A stretch of DNA of 64,000 nt from Excoecaria cochinchinensis (lineage: Eukaryota; Streptophyta; Magnoliopsida; Malpighiales; Euphorbiaceae). Shown here in pieces: positions 44,030-55,591 of this stretch. The stretch covers positions 13,345,501 through 13,409,500 of the forward strand of contig CANTUQ010000112.1 of the NCBI GenBank assembly GCA_947683425.1, given 5' to 3'. The position numbers were made by a program, and so were the translations under genes. The notes beneath the pieces were generated by a model that was not told where the DNA came from, made no database searches, and saw only the letters and a list, made by a program, of their open reading frames with translations. Every line of letters starts with the position of its first letter. Position 1 is the stretch's first letter.

Positions 44030-44599
44030 GAAGGCCTTTCCATCATTCCCACACACACAATGGCACAATAAGAAGAGAAGAGGAAAAATTGGCATAAATT
44101 GGGCAAAGGATTAAAAGAAAAAGGAAAATATAAGAAGAGAAGAAAGGGAAATAAAGGAAAAAAATGAAGAGGAGAAAGTGTAGGAAAAACAAAAGAAATA
44201 ACATAAAATAATAAATTGGGAGCTTGCATAAACTCTTCACACAATAACACAAAAATATATAAAAAGAAACACAAAAATTAGAAAGAATGTAGAAGAAATA
44301 GGAATGAAATGTGAGAAATAATGAAAAATTCATAAAAAAAACGAAGAATAAGAAAAAAATACAAAAATTAAATAAAAATTGGAAAGAATGAGAGAGTATA
44401 AAATTCAGGAAATAAAGAAAAAAATAAAAAATAATTAAATAATTTTTAACAGAGGTTGTCTTCAACCTCCATCTACGCCGAAATCCAAACCCGGCGTTGA
44501 TGACTCGGCCTCCTCCTTCGGTGACTAGTAATAGCACACTTCTCTTTGTTTCTTTATTTTATATTTATTTCTAAATATATATATTTATATATGTGATTG

Positions 44600-44600
<1 letters not shown>

Positions 44601-44651
<51 letters not shown>
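44601..44651. repeat. (TA)n microsatellite
   Basis: A 51-bp TA run, ending in tgcgcgcg. Confidence 0.95.
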
Positions 44652-44656
<5 letters not shown>

Positions 44657-45589
44657 CGTTCAAGTACATGGGACTAAAATTAATGTGATAAATCTCAATA
44701 TGATAGAATAAAATGTAAGGTATTTGATTGTGCAATTCGCTTGCTTTTAGTTTTGATATACTTCTATATATAATCAAAATTACATGATAAGTATATTATT
44801 TAGTTTTCTTTTTGTGATGAAAAATAAATGTTCGTATGACTTTTTTTTATGATTATAACATTTTTATATGATAAAAAAATATACATTTTTTTGTGAGATG
44901 TTAATAGATACTTGTTTATGTAATTTTTAATTATCAAAATGCATTAATGAGTTGTTTCAATGCAAGAAAAATAATAAAGGACTAAATAGAGTATAATGGT
45001 CAAATACATGTAAAATTGTGATTAAAATCTCTCTAATTTTGGGGTTTAGTTTTACTATGTGTTTAAAATTAAAAATGATTTCCTTCAAATTAAATGATAA
45101 ATGTTTTTTGTTATAAGATATGATTAAATATATATGTTATCAAAATTTCCTTTGACTTTTAAACAAGTGATCTGCAAGGCTCAAAAGCGTAAAATAATTT
45201 TTAAAAGGTATAAAAACATGGAGAGACCTTAAACCTCTTGATTCCTTATCTTTCTAAGAGAAAAGTCTTCATCATTAAGAAACTATGACAAAAGTCACCT
45301 CAGGACCCATCATCCATAGTTGCCTCCAACTTTAGAGAGGCAAGCACACAAAATGCCTAGGTGAGCCAAAATTCGGAGTAAGAGATAGAGACACTTACTT
45401 GAGGAAGCGGACTCTTGGTTGCTTCTTAAGAAGACTTTGGGTGGTGGAGTATGTGGTATGAAATTGTAGGCCAATTTGTAGGCTATGATCAAACCTTGCA
45501 GTCTCCGATTGGCCTCTTGAGAGGGCTTTGGTAGGAGGTGAGGTGAACTCCTAAATCTAAACATGGTTTGTGACTGTACCTTATGACTT

Positions 45590-46560
45590 CGAGCATTGAG
45601 GCAAACCCCACAGTCTAGAACCTGTGCTATGATTGTGCCTTAACTCAAATAATTGAGGCGAACCCCATAGTCTAAAACCTATGCTAAACGTTTAGATCCT
45701 GTGCTACGGTTGTGCCTTAACTCTAAATGCTCCTTAAGGAGACTTTAAAAGGAATTATGACAACTTCATAGGTTGGCTGATGCTTGTGCTATGACCGTCT
45801 CTTGTAACTCCGGGTGGCCTCTTGAGAGGGCTTTGAAAGGAAGCTAAGTGAACTATGCACAAATTGCAATCGTGCCTTGCCACTGCGAGAGTTAAGGCGA
45901 ACCCCACAGTTTGGAACCTGTGCTTAACGTCTACAACCTATGTTGTAATTGTTCCTTAATTTTGAATGCTCCTTAAGGAGACTTTGAAGGGAATTAGGGC
46001 GAACTCTGCAGTCTGGCCAATGCTTGTGTTGCGATCATGCCTTACAACTCCATATGCTTTTAAAACACTTTTCCTAAAATTGGGGCGAACTCCGCAGTCT
46101 AGTTGGTGCCTATGCCTTACAATTCCATATGGTCCGAAGAGACTTTTCCTGAATTTGGGGCAAACTCCATAGTCTAGCTGGTGCCTATGCTGTGATCGTG
46201 CCTTATAATTCCATATGCTTTTGAAAAACTTTTCTTGAAATTAGGGTGAACTCCGCTGTCTAGTTGGTGCCTGTGCTCCTATTGAGCCTTACAATTCCAT
46301 ATGCATATAAGATACTTTTCCTGAAATTGGGCCGAACTCCACAGTCTAGTTGGTGCCTGTGCTACAACCGTGCCTTACAATTCCATATCCTCTCGAAAGA
46401 CTTTTCTTAAAATTGGGACGAACTCTATAGTCTAGCTGGTGCATGTGCCACGACCATGCCTTACAATTCCATATGCTCCTAAGAGACTTTTTTTGAAATT
46501 GGGGTGAACTTTGTAGTCTAACTGATGCCTGTGCTGCGATCATGCTTTACAATTCCATAT
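45590..46560. repeat. Tandem array of about 85-bp units
   Basis: Units contain 'gcgaactccgcagtctagttggtgcctgtgctgcgatcgtgcctta' followed by 'caattccatatgctc...gacttttcctgaaattgg'. Starts of the GAACTC core lie at about 45997, 46085, 46161, 46247, 46332, 46419 and 46504, mostly 85-87 bp apart with one short unit (76 bp). More diverged units ('ggcgaaccccacagtctagaacctgtgc') extend the array left to about 45600. No coding frame is conserved across units. Confidence 0.9.
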
Positions 46561-47742
46561 GCTCATGAAAGACTTTCCATTTTTCTTTTGAGAGGACTTG
46601 ATGCTCCTGAGAGACTTTCCATTTGCCTTTTGAGAGGACTTGATGCTCTTGGGAGCCTTTGCTGGATGGACAGTGGTTAAGCCTAATGGACCTGTGTAGA
46701 AATCATTTAGTTATTTTGAAATCTTATGATTCTCATAGGTAATATTACCTTATTGCTTCCAATAAAGGTGGGTAAAGATTATCTCAGCTTTTGGGATGTA
46801 TTACGAATGGAAGCCAATTAGCTTGCCCCCTATAGTAGAGTGAGCATCCTGGCAATAAGTGGCCATGAGGCTACACTGATTCTTAAGTTTGTTAATGTGA
46901 GTGTAATAAGCTTGAAAAGCTTATCAGCTTACCCCTGCAATTGGTGAAGCTTGTGAGTTTTGACTCTGTAGTGGTTTGGCAAACACATCATGTACATGCT
47001 AAAGCTAGCCACTGCGTAGGGTTAGCAAGGTGTTAGCATTGTACTAAATGTAATCTCTTCTTTCTCTATATTTTTATATGATACTAATACTTCCTGAATG
47101 TTTAGGTGCCCCACTTTACATAAGGAGCCTGTTAGTATTTTCCCTGGGAAAATTATGTGTGCAGTTATGGCCATAAAATTTATGCAACATGCAAAATTTA
47201 ATAGACCATGTCCCGAGTGGTTACAAGATCTAATCACGGGCATGACTTATCAAGTCGCTACCGTGGCGTAGTTGGCCTCTATAAATACCCCCTTTGTTGC
47301 TCATTTTTAGGCACTTTGAGTCTTTTTGTGGCCTTCCTCCTCATTCTTCAGGTGTTCAACACTTTTATAGCGTAGATAGTTTGCCTTCACTATTTTTAGG
47401 CCATGGCTACCTCATATCTCAACAAACTGCATAAATTACTTGATGCCCCCAAAACCTAGAAAGATTTCGTCTTAACCCGCTTTCCGCTGATTCTAGCAGA
47501 GACCCTACTGGGTTTGTGCAAGCTAACCCATCTAGGTACATTAACTGGTTGCCCCTTATTGCTCTAGGTACATATAGTCATTTATTTAAAAGTGTTGCAC
47601 CCCTTATGGGTTTTCACACTAGATTTTCTTAAAGGAAAATGCATCGCTTTAGAAATTTTCACATGATTCTGTGCCTAATTTTTGCATGAAGTGGACTCAA
47701 CCCAGTATATCAACTTTTTTATTATGTATATCTTTTTGTTAG
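46561..47742. repeat. Dispersed repeat with TATA-like motif, related to 5681-6060
   Basis: 46561-46640 repeats 'gagagactttccatttgcctttgagaggacttgatgctc' twice. A TATAAATA lies at 47280-47287. The stretch 47560-47742 is recognisably the same repeat as 5930-6060 joined to 12689-12720. No convincing gene: a possible ATG at 47403 is followed by stops. Confidence 0.5.
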
Positions 47743-47750
47743 ATAGACTG

Positions 47751-48693
47751 TAGGGGTGGGCATCGGTCGGGTTCGGGTCAACCCAAACCGAACCCGAACA
47801 ACTTGAAACCCAATATGTACCCTAAATTCCAAACCGAACCGATCCTAAATATTAGTAAGGGATCGAACCGATTAACCCAATAATTTTCGGGCCCCGATCC
47901 AAAATACCCAACCAACCCGATTGATCTCTTCCTTTTCGCAGTTCCTCTCCTCATCTTTTTTCTGTGATTTTTCAAATCTTCCTTTTATGTGTTTTTTCAA
48001 AAAAAAAAAAGAAATCAAATTTAATTAAACCCACACAAATCTGATTAATCAACACAAAAAAACAAACAAAAATCCAATAGATTTGATTAAATCACACAAA
48101 TCTGCCATCAATCCATACAAAAAACACACAAATCCAACAAACCTGATTAACCCTCACAAATCTGCCATTAACCTACACAAAAATCTCCAATTACACTCAA
48201 ATCTCATGCAAAGAAAAAAAAATCAATATTAGAACAAGCAGCAACCTCAGGATCAAAAGGAAGAAGTGGATCCATAGAAGAAGAAGAAGAATAAAATAGA
48301 GAAAGAAGCACATAGAGGGAGAGAGAAGCAGATAGATGGATCGAAGCACCAGATCGACGTAGAGAGAGATGGATCGGCGCAGAGAGAGATGGATCGGCGG
48401 CGGTGGCAAACGTCGGAGGAAGCGGCGGTGGAGGAAATGCCAGATCAAAAAAGTACAGATAGAGAGAGAGTGGGGGGGAGAGAGAGAGGTGGGTTAACTA
48501 AAAAAAAGAAAAGAGTTTATATAGTATTTAGGTCGGGTTCAGGTTTTGAAGGTTTTAACCCGAACCGACCCGAACTCGAAGTATCACATTTCTTCGAACT
48601 CGAACCGACCCGAACTCCTCGAATAATCCTACCCGAATAGCTATTTCGGATCGGGTTATTCAGGTTCGTCGGTTCAGATTTTGCCCACCCCTA
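47751..48693. mobile_element. Non-autonomous hAT-type element with perfect 8-bp TSD
   Basis: 943 bp with terminal inverted repeats TAGGGGTGGGCA / TGCCCACCCCTA and an identical 8-bp duplication ATAGACTG on both sides (47743-47750 and 48694-48701). Eight-bp TSDs and this terminus are typical of a common plant hAT-type MITE class. Subterminal regions are rich in (A)ACCCGAACC / GGTTCGGGT motifs in both orientations, the usual transposase-binding style. No transposase frame is present; internal ORFs are chance. Confidence 0.92.
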
Positions 48694-48701
48694 ATAGACT
48701 G

Positions 48702-48849
48702 GCTATTTCTAGGTTTCACCCTGTCTTTTTTTTTTTTATATATGGCTACAAGAAAAGTTAAATTTACTGGAGGAACCTCCCTCGAGGGTGATTTATACAC
48801 ATTCCCTGAGGCATCTTCTCTCTAAGCATAAATTGTACTAGTTTGGTTC
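48702..48849. repeat. Host repeat between two insertions
   Basis: 'gctatttctaggtttcaccctgtc' continues the repeat interrupted at 47742. After a poly-T tract and a short open stretch (ATG at about 48743, closed at about 48825) that I do not recognise, it meets the copia LTR at 48850. Confidence 0.5.
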
Positions 48850-49123
48850 TGTTGGGAAATTATTAGGATCAATAATATCAATTTCATTTCCTTCAAATAC
48901 TAGTTACATATGCCTATTTATAGGCTTACATTAAAACAATAAAATTAGGCTACTAACCCACTAATTCCACTAATTAATCCATAACTTCTTTACTCCACTA
49001 ACACCATTAACCCCATTAATACCACTAACACTACTAACACCACTAATAAAATAATAACAAACAAACATTATAAACATGTAAAAATAAAACTCACTAACGT
49101 ACTATTTTGAATCAATTTCAACA
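48850..49123 (-). repeat. 3' LTR of the gag-only copia element
   Basis: TGTTGGGAAATTATTAGG to TTTCAACA. Contains 'actccactaacaccattaac' repeats lacking in the other LTR. Confidence 0.85.
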
Positions 49124-49333
49124 TGCTTCCTTGATTGAAAATCGTATACATTTAATTATTTTGTTGGAGCACATCTCTCCATGGGACATTACTTGTCAAT
49201 TCATCTTTTGAAGCACTTCTCTTCAATTTTTGATGCACGTCTTATCAAACTTCAATTCTTGATACACTTTCTCATCAATTTTTCTTTTTTTTGCCATTAA
49301 ATTTTTTTCTTTTGGAGCACTTGTCTCCAACTA

Positions 49334-50620
49334 TCAAAAAGGGGATTCTTCCTCTTGTACCAAATTCACTTGATCATTTGCAAACCTGCAATATTTTTTA
49401 ATATGACCAAATTTTTTACAACCGAAACATTGTGGTTTACCTTTATGCCAACAATCATTTTTATCATGATTGTTTTTCTTGCACACACCGCATGGTGGAA
49501 ATTTTCCTTTTTGAAATGCCGATGATGATTTGTGTGTTGTTTTGGCAATGAAGGCTTCCTCCATTGGCTTCTCATCTCTAATTGCTATTATTTGCTCTAC
49601 TGCTTGCAATGCATTAATTAATTCTGCAACTGTTAATTTTGAAAGGTCTTTTGAATCTTCAAGTGAAGAAATTTTTGACTCAAACCTTTCAGGCAAACTC
49701 ACAAAAAAATTTTCAACAACTCTATTGTCTGGAAACTCTTCACCAAAAATCTAATTTTGTTAACAATTGCCATGAGTTTGTTAACATACTCTTTAATTCT
49801 TTCAGATTGTTTCATCGTTTGAATCATAAATTCTCTTTCAAGATTCAAAATCTGCATAAATTTTGTTTTGTCATTACCCAAATACTCATTTTTTAACAAA
49901 TTGCATACCTCTTTTGCAGTCTCACATGCCATGATGTTGGTGAAAATCACTTCAGAGACTGAAGAGTACAAACAAGATTTTGCTTTGAACCTCACATGCC
50001 ATGATTTTGCTCCACTGCTTGCAATTCATTAATTAATTCTGCAACTGTTAATTTTGAAAGGTCTTTTGAATCTTCAAGTGAAGAAATTTTTGACTCAAAC
50101 CTTTCAGGCAAACTCACAAAAAAATTTTCAACAACTCTATTGTCTGAAAACTCTTTACCAAAAATCTAATTTTGTTAACAATTGCCATGAGTTTGTTAAT
50201 ATACTCTTTAATTCTTTCAGATTGTTTCATCGTTTGAATCATAAATTCTCTTTCAAGATTCAAAATCTGCATAAATTTTGTTTTGTCATTGCCCAAATTC
50301 TCTTTTTTTAACAAATTTCATACATCTTTTGGAGTCTCACGTGCCATGATGTTGGTGAAAATCACTTCAGAGACTGAAGAGTACAAACAAGATTTTGCTT
50401 TGAACCTCTTGACTTTTTCTTCATCGTGACTTTTAATTTGGGCTGAAGTTGGATGCACTGGCAATGGTGGAACTTCGATGTCATTCTCAACCACATCCCA
50501 TAAATCAAATGACTGTAAATATGCTTGCATTTTCACAGCCCATAATTGATAATTTTCCCCTGTAAAGATGGGAGGTGAAGTTAAAGGAAAAGTGTTTGAG
50601 GCCATTTTAATATGGATACT
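49334..50620 (-). pseudogene. gag: Copia gag with frameshifts and an internal 415-bp duplication
   Basis: Minus strand. It starts 'MASNTFPLTSPPIFTGENYQ' (about 50605), the usual copia gag N-terminus with 'NYQLWAVKMQAYL', and runs through 'LNLEREFMIQTMKQSERIKE' (UBN2-type gag) to 'SLPERFESKISSLEDSKDLS'. Two CCHC-like knuckles are CGVCKKNNHDKNDC and CFGCKKFGHIKKYC near the C-terminus. The segment 49580-49994 is repeated in tandem at 49995-50409. Both copies share the same frameshift near 'NKIRFLVKSF', so the frameshift is older than the duplication. The product would coat element RNA. No protease or pol follows. Confidence 0.87.
49580..50409 (-). repeat. 415-bp tandem duplication inside copia gag
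   Basis: The two copies, offset by 415 bp (for example 49639 and 50054), differ at only a few bases (ggaaactcttcacc versus gaaaactctttacc). The junction is near 49994/49995. Confidence 0.9.
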
Positions 50621-50669
50621 CACTTGTTTTCTCTCAATTTTTTTTTTCACATACCCGTGATCAAGAATG

Positions 50670-50682
50670 GCTCTGATACCAC
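50670..50682 (-). other. Primer binding site of the copia element
   Basis: On the minus strand AGTGGTATCAGAGCCA follows the 5' LTR; it is complementary to initiator tRNA-Met. Confidence 0.9.
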
Positions 50683-50909
50683 TATTGGGAAATTTTTAGG
50701 ATCAATAATATCAATTTCATTTCTTTCAAATACTAGTTACATATGCCTATTTATAGGCTTACATTAAAACAATAAAATTAGGCTACTAACCCACTAATTC
50801 CACTAATTAATCCACTAACACTACTAACACCACTAATAAAATAATAACAAACATTATAAACATGTAAAAATAAAACTCACTAACATACTATTTTGAATCA
50901 ATTTCAACA
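50683..50909 (-). repeat. 5' LTR of the gag-only copia element
   Basis: 227 bp; same ends as 48850-49123 except TA for the terminal TG, and a deletion in the 'ccactaacac' repeat zone. Confidence 0.85.
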
Positions 50910-51440
50910 GGTTACCCATGCGAGGGAGCTATATGGTTGGCCACTGTTGCCAACGAAGACATCGATTTTATTTGCCTTTAGTTGAGAAATCAGAGTGGCG
51001 ACGGCAGCGGCAGAGGATAAAGCCAGGATTATACATGTTACATGAAGTACTGCTTTAATTGCCTAGAAATGTAGAGCCACTTATAAAACTTTAATTAATT
51101 CCATTGAAACTTTAATTCCACTAATTAAAATAATAATTAAAACTTTAATTAATTCCACTAATTCCACTAACACTACTAACACCACTAATAAAATAATAAC
51201 TAACATTATAAACATGTAAAAATAAAACTCACTAACATACTATTTTGAATAAATTTCAACAGGTTACCCGTGCGAGGGAGCTATATGGTTGTCCACTGTT
51301 GCCAACGAAGACATCGATTTATTTGCCTTTAGTTGAGAAATCAGAGTGGCGACGGCAGCGGCAGAGGATAAAGACAGGATTATACATGTTACATGAAGTA
51401 CTGCTTTAATTGCCTAGAAATGTAGAGCCACTTCTAAAAC
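50790..51440. repeat. 352-bp tandem duplication of LTR end plus flank
   Basis: The end of the copia LTR with the adjoining 'ggttacccatgcgaggg...gtagagccact' flank (to about 51083) recurs 352 bp further on (about 51142-51440). The second copy has slight changes, and the LTR portion between is scrambled with repeated 'aactttaattaattccact'. Confidence 0.85.
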
Positions 51441-51550
51441 TTGCTGAGGTAGTAGAGCTTGCATTGAACGAAAATCCAAGCGATCGCACCAACATATCAG
51501 ATGTTGATAATTTTTTGGATCAGATTTTGAAAATTGGGTTGGCATTGTAA
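51405..51550 (+). pseudogene. Unrecognised short coding-like tail
   Basis: From about 51416 a frame reads 'PRNVEPLLKLAEVVELALNE' and on to 'NFLDQILKIGLAL', ending with TAA at about 51548-51550. It is open only after a stop at about 51400. The sequence is helical and Leu/Glu-rich. It might be the C-terminal end of a broken host gene or an old retroelement. I do not recognise it and cannot exclude chance. Confidence 0.25.
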
Positions 51551-52200
51551 CTATACACCCACATCATCCCTTGTCAGTTGTAAAACATTTCTCACAAAAA
51601 TTCGCATTTCTTTTCCATGGTTTACTTCACATTCTTCGCACTTTTTCACGAAGTGAAAAAGATGGCAGTTATAATAACAAAGGATTTGACTATTTTTCTA
51701 CCTATATTGATAGTTCTTTTTCTGCTTTCTGGTTTCCTGTTGCATGTAACAATTATAAAGATTTCTATATTCTTATTCTGACAGTGCTATACAAGGAATT
51801 TCAAGGCAAACACATGTTAACAGGTGAATTAGTAGTAGTAATATGACTTTGATCTTGTAATAATTTGTTTTAGTTTATAAATCAACCCAAACTATTTAGT
51901 TTAGTTTGATAGTATTAGATTTTAGAGTTTGCAATTAACAATGAAACACCAATAATAATAACAAAGCCCGTTTCTTATATTTGGAGGGAAACGATTTGTC
52001 TTTAGTAAAATAATGAATATGAATGGGAAAGAAATTAATAATAAAAAGCTCACAAAAAAAGAAAAAAAAAGTCCAGATGGCTCAATGCAGACTGATGTAA
52101 ATGCGTCGGGTCAGGCTCCAAGCTTTGGGCTAACTTTGATTATCAAGTAAAAGGAAGTTTGGGCCTGCTCCAAATGCCAAACTCTAGGGAATTTTGATAT
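51551..52200. other. AT-rich DNA, no feature seen
   Basis: A 91-codon frame at 51571-51846 has no recognisable family and no supporting context. The rest is AT-rich with homopolymer runs. Confidence 0.5.
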
Positions 52201-52528
52201 AAAGCTCATTTTTTGACACTAAACTTTAAACTAATTAAAAAATGTCATCCAACTTTTTTTCGGATTATTTTTGTGATTAAAATTTCAATAAAAGGAAAAA
52301 AAAAATATCATTATCTCTTATATGAACCATTCATGTAATGCCACGTATTTTACTTTTTTAGAAATAAGATATATCAATTTTAATAAATTAAGTGGCAAAA
52401 TTACATTTTAAATAGTACGTAGCAAAAATATCTTTTATTTTGAAATTTTAATGGCAAAAATAATCAAAAAAAAAGTTTAATGGTATTTTCTATCCGGCGT
52501 AAAAAATTTAGTGACAAAAAATGGCTTT
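52201..52528. mobile_element. MITE-like element with long inverted arms
   Basis: The arms 52201-52293 and 52436-52528 are imperfect reverse complements over about 93 bp (left aaagctcattttttgacac, right reading inward aaagccattttttgtcac; both then run to 'ggattatttttg...attaaaatttcaa'). The spacer is about 140 bp. No clear TSD was found, so exact ends and superfamily are uncertain; long arms would suit a Mutator-like MITE. Confidence 0.65.
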
Positions 52529-53161
52529 CTTAACTCATATATGTATATAAAATAAATGTCTGTATGTATGTGTACTTGTGTATATTATTTTCTCATGCTC
52601 AGAACAAGATGAACTAAGATCTCTTTAGCCATTGTTATATATATGTGTGTATTCTCTTTAAGCATCATATTCATATTAATATCACAATCTTGATTAATAT
52701 TAATTACATTGTTCAAACCAAGACAAAGTTACATTGTTAATTTATTTATGTATTGTCAAGGTAGTTGAGGACAAATTCATTTAAAACAAATGTTGGTGTG
52801 TAGTCGCAGGCTTGGACATAAGAAACAAAAAGCATATATAATAATCCAATCTTCCAGAGTACCATGAATGATGAAAAAAGAAGAAGCAAATATTACTTTT
52901 AATATTTATAAAAATTGTAATTTTATCTCTAATATTTCAATAGGTATAATATGATTTTTTATATTTTAAAATTTTAGAGAATTTTTTTACTATTTTAATA
53001 GTTTCTTGGCATGTAAAACTCAAACAGGTGAACACGTGGTACACTATAGTATAAAATAGGCAAATTTCTCCTAATTTAAAAACATGAAACATAAGATTGC
53101 ATGACTAAAACTTTAAAAATAAAAGAATACTTTTTATAAAATATTAAGGATAAAATTTCAT

Positions 53162-53192
<31 letters not shown>

Positions 53193-53346
53193 GACAAATC
53201 TTGCTTACAAGCATGTCATGTTTCTTCTCCAAACGTACCAAATAATTTAGAAGCACCCCATAATAAGTCCACCTCACAAGTATCCAATTCATTCTTTCTC
53301 CCATTCGTAAATAATTATGATTAAGTAGCCTCAAGATCACCTAATC

Positions 53347-53399
<53 letters not shown>

Positions 53400-55128
53400 C
53401 AGATATTGTATGATTCTCTCAAAATCAATTGATGTTGGAAAATATAATAACATATATCCTTATATTATATTCAGTAACATTATCGTAATCTCAATTCTAA
53501 TACTTGTTATGGATGTCAGACACTTTATCATTTCTCTCAAAACTAATTAGTGTTGAGTGAAAACACTTAATAGCCAACAAATATTCACAACATTCAATTG
53601 AAACTTGGCCTTTCATATGGGTCTCTGCCAAAAAATAATTACTGCAAAACCTTGGCCAATAATAAAATTTAACATTGTAAATCATTTGTATTGAAGCAAT
53701 CGAAGCGCTTAAAAATTAGCAATATATTATCAACGGAAAATTCAAAATAAAATCCGACTTTGTCATTGCAATAACAAGTGGTGAAACTTAATTTTAAAAA
53801 AAAAATATTTTAAAACAATTGGATTACTGAAGAAATTTTCGGAGGCTGTTATTAAAATAACATTTTGAATAATTAAACAGAAAAACATGAAACTTAAAAA
53901 AAGAGTAGTGGTCGAAATGATAAACGAGGAAATCAATTTCTCTCATCATATATAATTTTTCAGAAACGATCATATTTTTACACAGTGCAGTACTGTACCT
54001 GATTAATAGATGCATGATTATTGATCATCATTCTTCAGAAAATAAAATAAATAAATAATGTATTAGAAACTGTTCAAACCTTCCATAAAAATGTTATAAT
54101 CTAATGAAATTGATGTTGCTGTAGAAGAAGCACAGATGTTGAAGTTGTGAAATTGAATCAGAGATCAGTGCAAAGGAAAAATAAATGGGACAATAACTGA
54201 GAGATGAATTGGGATATCAAGAATATTCAGTGCATTTATTTATGAAATATTTTGACCTCTTTCTATTCTAAATCATTACATGCTCTGCCTCTTCTTTTTT
54301 TTTTTTTTCTACAAATTCTTATAAACCTTTTATTTTCATTAAAAATATAAATAAATAAATAAAAATTCTGAATATTTAGTAAGTAGTGCTATTTGTCATA
54401 TCATATGCAACAATACATCTCACACAAGAAATAACACAACTATAGGATACAATGCACACTAAATTTAAATCTCTTGTATATTTTTATCCATCTAAACTAA
54501 TTAAATACTAATATTTTTTTTTAAATAAAACCATTTTATATTTTTATTCATTATACAAATGAAAAGTTTATTTTTTCACTAAATACGTTACGTGGTAAAA
54601 ACAGCAAATTAATCATTTAAAAAAATTACAATAATTTTTTATTATTATCGAAAAAAATTGAAATAGTTTTTTTTCTTTCTCTGTTTTTTTTTCTTTTTTT
54701 CAACGAATTCATTTACAAAATCTTTCGATTATTCAATTTTGGTATAGCACTGCTGCTGCCTCGAAAAACAAAAATAGTTTTATATTTGATGCAAAGGCAA
54801 AATTTATTCAAATTATTTTTTTTAAGTAATTTTTCACATTCATAAATCGTTTTATCCTTTTTTTTTCAAAAAAAAAAAATCGTAAGTGCAACTAAGATTT
54901 AGAGAGGACATAATATGGGATTGCTCTATAAGTTTCATATAGAAAAAATAAGTGTAAGTTAATAGGTTCATTATGAAAATAAAAATAATAATTAATTGGA
55001 TATTTGGGTTAAATTTAGAAACCCTAATATTTATAGTTTGTGTTCGAATTTTAATTAATTGAAATTTTTACTGTGTTGTTGGTGAGATGACCGAATTATA
55101 TTTCTTTGTAGATCGTTAAAAGTCAATG
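52529..55128. other. AT-rich intergenic DNA with TA microsatellites
   Basis: No gene was recognised on either strand. It contains (TA)n tracts at 53162-53189 and 53350-53397, many poly-A/T runs, and minus-strand frames of about 62 codons (53497-53685, 53824-54015) without family features. Probably old repeat remains or true intergenic DNA. Confidence 0.6.
53350..53397. repeat. (TA)n microsatellite
   Basis: A pure TA run of about 48 bp; a second, shorter one is at 53162-53189. Confidence 0.95.
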
Positions 55129-55591
55129 TGTAATATTTCTGCATTTGCTCTAAGACCCATCCAGCCGGCCCACCCAACTGGCAAGGCCCAAGGCCCAACA
55201 ATCAAGAGTAGCAGACACGAGCTCCTAGGCAGCGCACACGCCCGATCGGCTGATGTGACTGCCAGTCCCATCAGCCGCCTGACACAAGGCAGCGCTCATG
55301 CTTACCACCTGCTCCCTTTCATGTCGCCGAATACCTACTCTGACAACCAGTAATCACTCCCCAGGCACTCAAGTGCCCCTCAATCATCTCATATAAATAG
55401 CCCAGCCAACGATGGCACCAGGTATTGAATCTCCAACATTTTATCTCTAAAAGCACTTTCTCTCTCTAAGCTACTAATTTAAGTTTCGGAGTGCTTACGC
55501 CTGGTCCGACCGGACACCTCTTACTGCAGGATTTTCTCATCCGATCGGTTCGCCTTCTCTTCTTCAGATACAGATTTCCTAGGCTTTATCA
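55129..55591 (+). repeat. 5' LTR of the Tat element
   Basis: It runs from about TGTAATATTTCTGC (start could be 55127) to GGCTTTATCA at 55591, directly followed by the PBS. A TATA box is at 55392-55399, then a leader with 'tttctctctctaagc'. About 463 bp. The start is provisional because the 3' LTR is not in view. Confidence 0.6.
55392..55399 (+). promoter_or_regulatory. TATA box of the Tat LTR
   Basis: TATAAATA in a GC-rich context, about 265 bp into the LTR. Confidence 0.65.

Larger units (their letters stand above)
43483..45170 (+). repeat. LTR-like promoter region, family unresolved
   Basis: It starts TGTAGATACCCAATTC directly at the copia truncation. It has a TATA box at 44022-44029, then a purine-rich leader. 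A GC-richer block at 44455-44530 is followed by a (TA)n tract (44601-44651) and AT-rich DNA. It has the layout of a long gypsy (possibly Ogre/Tat-like) LTR. I found no end, PBS or TSD. Minus-strand Phe-rich frames are artefacts of AG-rich sequence. Confidence 0.4.
48850..50909 (-). mobile_element. Gag-only copia element with short LTRs
   Basis: Short direct repeats at 48850-49123 (274 bp, 3' LTR) and 50683-50909 (227 bp, 5' LTR) flank a 1.56-kb interior. On the minus strand the interior has a tRNA-Met-type PBS right after the 5' LTR, then a copia gag with two zinc knuckles, and nothing else. The flanks are GGTTC (48845-48849) and GGTTA (50910-50914), a 5-bp TSD with one change. The 5' LTR is shorter than the 3' LTR by an internal deletion, and its terminal TG is mutated to TA. 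The element is non-autonomous and inactive. LTR ends are TGTTGGGAAA / TTTCAACA. Confidence 0.85.

Noticed and set aside
44005..44537. Minus-strand Phe-rich ORFs that look membrane-like
   Set aside because: They are antisense to an AG-rich LTR leader; hydrophobicity follows from base composition.
47403..47580. ATG at 47403 behind a TATA box as a host gene
   Set aside because: In-frame stops follow within about 20 codons and in the rest of the region; it lies in a dispersed repeat.
48197..48640. Short ORFs in the hAT-type element as a possible transposase
   Set aside because: No hAT dimerisation or catalytic motifs; the frames come from purine-rich repeats; the element is only 943 bp.
51416..51550. 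Possible C-terminus of a receptor-kinase-like host gene
   Set aside because: Too short, with stops just upstream and no kinase motif; kept only as a low-confidence unrecognised tail.
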